Of a DNA stretch of 64,000 nt, positions 62,233-64,000 are shown in pieces (the first letter of the stretch is position 1; every line of letters starts with the position of its first letter). Position numbers and translations under genes: made by a program. Location of the stretch: the NCBI GenBank assembly GCA_003243425.1, contig QFQP01000016.1, positions 62,001 through 126,000 on the forward strand, read 5' to 3'. The notes beneath the pieces are model-generated. The model was not told where the DNA came from and searched no databases. It saw only the letters and a list, made by a program, of their open reading frames with translations. The DNA is from Archangium gephyra. GTDB lineage: Bacteria > Myxococcota > Myxococcia > Myxococcales > Myxococcaceae.

Positions 62233-62940
62233 ATGAGCAGAACGATTGTCATTGGAGATCTGCACGGTTGCGCTGACGAAGCGCTGGAGTTGCTGAACGC
62301 GCTCCAGGTCACTTCTTCCGACCGCGTGATCTTCGCCGGAGACCTCGTCGACCGTGGCCCGAAGCCGCGCGAATGCGTGGAGCTGGCGATGCGGCACGAG
62401 TGCGTGCTCGGCAACCATGAAGAGAAGCACCTGCAGCAGCGGCACTCGAAGGCCGAGAAGCTGTCGCCGGCACACCTCTTTACCCGCGAGCAGTTGAGCG
62501 ACGAGCACTACGACTTCTTCGAGAAGTTGCCGCTGTTCATTCGCCTGCCGGAGTTCAACGCGGCCGTGGTGCACGCAGGCGCGTTCCCGGGAGTGCCGCT
62601 GGAGCAGCAGACGCCGAATCACCTGCTGCACATTCAGAACATCAAGCCGCCGGGCACGAAGAGTTACTGGCCGTCGAAGGCACCGGTCGACTTCACGTTC
62701 TGGACGAACCACTGGGTGGGGCCGGAGCGGCTGATCTTCGGGCACTCGGTGTTGGACAAGCCGCTCGTCACGGAGTGGGCAGTGGGCGTCGACACCGGCG
62801 CAGTCTTCGGGCGCGGCTTGACGGCGCTCGTGCTGCCGAACTGGGAACTGGTGACGCTGCCGACCTCGCACCGCTCTCGCGCGGGCCGGCCGGACATCGC
62901 GACATTCCCGGTACATGGCGACGTGATGGCGTTCAGCTGA
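62233..62940 (+). CDS. PPP-family serine/threonine phosphatase-like metallophosphatase
   Basis: 235 residues. Motifs GDLHG (GDxHG), GDLVDRG, GNHEEKH, VHAGAFPG and GHSVLD, the full PPP-type metal and catalytic set, so protein-Ser/Thr phosphatase or diadenosine-polyphosphate hydrolase activity is expected. Cytoplasmic, no extra domains. Divergent from the ECF sigma gene by 72 bp. Confidence 0.9.
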   Translation: MSRTIVIGDLHGCADEALELLNALQVTSSDRVIFAGDLVDRGPKPRECVELAMRHECVLGNHEEKHLQQRHSKAEKLSPAHLFTREQLSDEHYDFFEKLPLFIRLPEFNAAVVHAGAFPGVPLEQQTPNHLLHIQNIKPPGTKSYWPSKAPVDFTFWTNHWVGPERLIFGHSVLDKPLVTEWAVGVDTGAVFGRGLTALVLPNWELVTLPTSHRSRAGRPDIATFPVHGDVMAFS

Positions 62941-63006
62941 CGCCGAAGTTCCCGTGGTGACGTAACCGTTTGCGTCGCACCAGACGTTGTCGCTCAATCG
63001 CGCGCC

Positions 63007-63837
63007 GTGACGACGCGAAAGACGACCCACAACGCCGACCCGACGATGACCGACCTGCTGAAGCTGCTCGTCGACCGCGCAGCCGACTCGCTGCATCTGA
63101 CCGTCGGCGTCGCGCCCGCCTTGCGCATCGGGGGCAAACGCGAAGTGACCGAAGCGATGCCCCTGACCGTCGAGCAGATCCGCAAGCTGGTGCTGACGGT
63201 GCTGCCGCCGCCGAAGCAGCAGGAACTCGACGAGACGACCTTCACCACGTCGACCTTCGGCGTGAAGGGGCTCGCGAAGTTCACGCTCACCGCGTACTTC
63301 CAGCGAGGCGCGCCAGCGGCAGTCATCAAGCGCATTCCGTTCGAAGTGCCGGAAGCGCCGAAGTGGCTGGAGCCCGCGTTCGACTGGCTGCAGCCCGGCG
63401 CGTTCGTGGTGGTCGCGGGCAAGGCTGGCAGCGGGCGTTCATCGGCGGTCGCCGCACTGGTCAATCGCATCAACACCACGAAGAACTGGCACGTCCTCAC
63501 GCTGGAAGATCCGATCGCCTACCTGTTTCCCAATCGCGAGTCGGTGATCGAACAGCTCGATCTCGAAGGTCCGATGCCGATCGAAGCGGCGGTGCAGGTG
63601 GCACGCACTTCCTGCCCTGACGTGGTGGTCGTGGCGCTCGATGACGAGCTGCGCACTGCCTCCGAAGTGACCGGAGCTGGAGCGCTCACGATCGCCTCGC
63701 TGACCATCAACGACGCGAAGTCCGCCGCTGACGTGATCCGCAAAGTGCTCACACCGTCACAGCTCGCGCATGTGCCGGGCATCGTGTGGCTGACGCGCCC
63801 GGGTGAAGGCCGTCTCGTTCAGCTCTCGGAGCTCTGA
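63007..63837 (+). CDS. Degenerate PilT/GspE-like ATPase
   Basis: 276 residues from GTG 63007 (an internal ATG at 63046 is possible). The PilT pattern appears as DLLKLLVDRAADSLHLTVGVAPALRIGG, then a P-loop-like GKAGSGRSS (138-146), LTLEDPIAYLF (Asp-box region) and PDVVVVALDDEL (Walker B-like). The Walker A Lys is Arg144, the Walker B run has LDDE instead of GEMRD, and the C-terminal AIRNLIRE-type helix is missing. About 70 residues shorter than PilT. Probably not an active retraction ATPase. Confidence 0.75.
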   Translation: MTTRKTTHNADPTMTDLLKLLVDRAADSLHLTVGVAPALRIGGKREVTEAMPLTVEQIRKLVLTVLPPPKQQELDETTFTTSTFGVKGLAKFTLTAYFQRGAPAAVIKRIPFEVPEAPKWLEPAFDWLQPGAFVVVAGKAGSGRSSAVAALVNRINTTKNWHVLTLEDPIAYLFPNRESVIEQLDLEGPMPIEAAVQVARTSCPDVVVVALDDELRTASEVTGAGALTIASLTINDAKSAADVIRKVLTPSQLAHVPGIVWLTRPGEGRLVQLSEL

Positions 63838-64000
63838 TGCAGCGACGAACGGCACTGGCCAGCGTGCTGTTCCTCGCGGCGTGCGCCGAAGCTCCAGCGC
63901 CGCTCTTCGAAGACGAGCTCCGCAGCGCAGCCGACGCGGGCGAGGCCCTCGACGCGTCGGTCGAAGCCACCAACGAGGTCTTCGTGCTCTCGCAACACTG
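63837..64000 (+). CDS. Lipoprotein, partial
   Basis: N-terminal 54 residues of a lipoprotein with signal MQRRTALASVLFLAACAEA (lipobox LAAC), then an acidic Ala/Glu/Asp stretch. It runs off the right edge. The ATG shares one nucleotide with the stop of the PilT-like gene, so translation is coupled. Function unknown. Confidence 0.7.
   Translation, partial: MQRRTALASVLFLAACAEAPAPLFEDELRSAADAGEALDASVEATNEVFVLSQH

Overview
The window is high-GC DNA with the gene content of a myxobacterium (Myxococcota). The main evidence is a MYXO-CTERM-type sorting tail (Gly-Cys-Gly-Cys, hydrophobic stretch, Arg cluster) on a secreted zincin, two eukaryotic-type Ser/Thr kinases with C-terminal single TM segments, lipoproteins with D-A-G-rich and Cys-rich linkers, a PilZ protein, large TPR proteins resembling gliding-motility components GltD/GltE, and many very short intergenic gaps with ATGA/GTGA overlaps. 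The assignment is inferred from gene content; no rRNA or tRNA gene was seen.

Layout. 1-5.9 kb: a partial M2 peptidase, a PEGA-type Ser/Thr kinase, and the housekeeping pair cmk and accA, all on the minus strand, divergent from a GapN-like aldehyde dehydrogenase. 6-10.6 kb (minus): a double ArsA-like ATPase, then prkA and speD overlapping by ATGA. 10.6-20.7 kb: secreted and envelope proteins (MYXO-CTERM zincin, Cys-rich lipoprotein, TonB-dependent receptor fused to a TonB C-terminal domain plus a coupled lipoprotein) and a lid-less Hsp70. 20.7-22.6 kb (plus): Trm112, TatD and TcdA, with a REP-like palindrome at the end of tatD. 22.6-24.2 kb is sparse: a possible small ORF, an orphan coiled-coil protein and about 430 bp without a gene. 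24.2-27 kb: bacterial NHEJ, with ligD and ku divergent and only 36 bp apart.

27-33.3 kb: an ion transporter, a papain-like cysteine-peptidase candidate, an ArsR-SRPBCC-small membrane protein-DUF1801 operon with a palindromic operator, and a UvrA paralogue. 33.3-38.8 kb: a Tgt-MnmC-like fusion, then a coiled-coil protein, a phosphoesterase and a CAP-domain lipoprotein. 38.9-54.2 kb is a long minus-strand block: 3-hydroxyacyl-CoA dehydrogenase, Ser/Thr kinase (apparently starting at AUC) and an M16 peptidase pair (one catalytic, one degenerate). After a terminator come PilZ, FlgP-like, FlgT-like, a PEGA lipoprotein, FecR, an unknown protein, and two large TPR proteins ending in the same acidic tail. 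The last part of this block looks like an envelope complex and is the best candidate for an undescribed system. 54.3-64 kb: a discoidin-like membrane protein, enoyl-CoA hydratase, a repeat-bearing lipoprotein, a glycerophosphodiesterase, a hybrid histidine kinase, cutA, an ECF sigma factor with a putative partner, a PPP phosphatase, a degenerate PilT-like ATPase and a partial lipoprotein.
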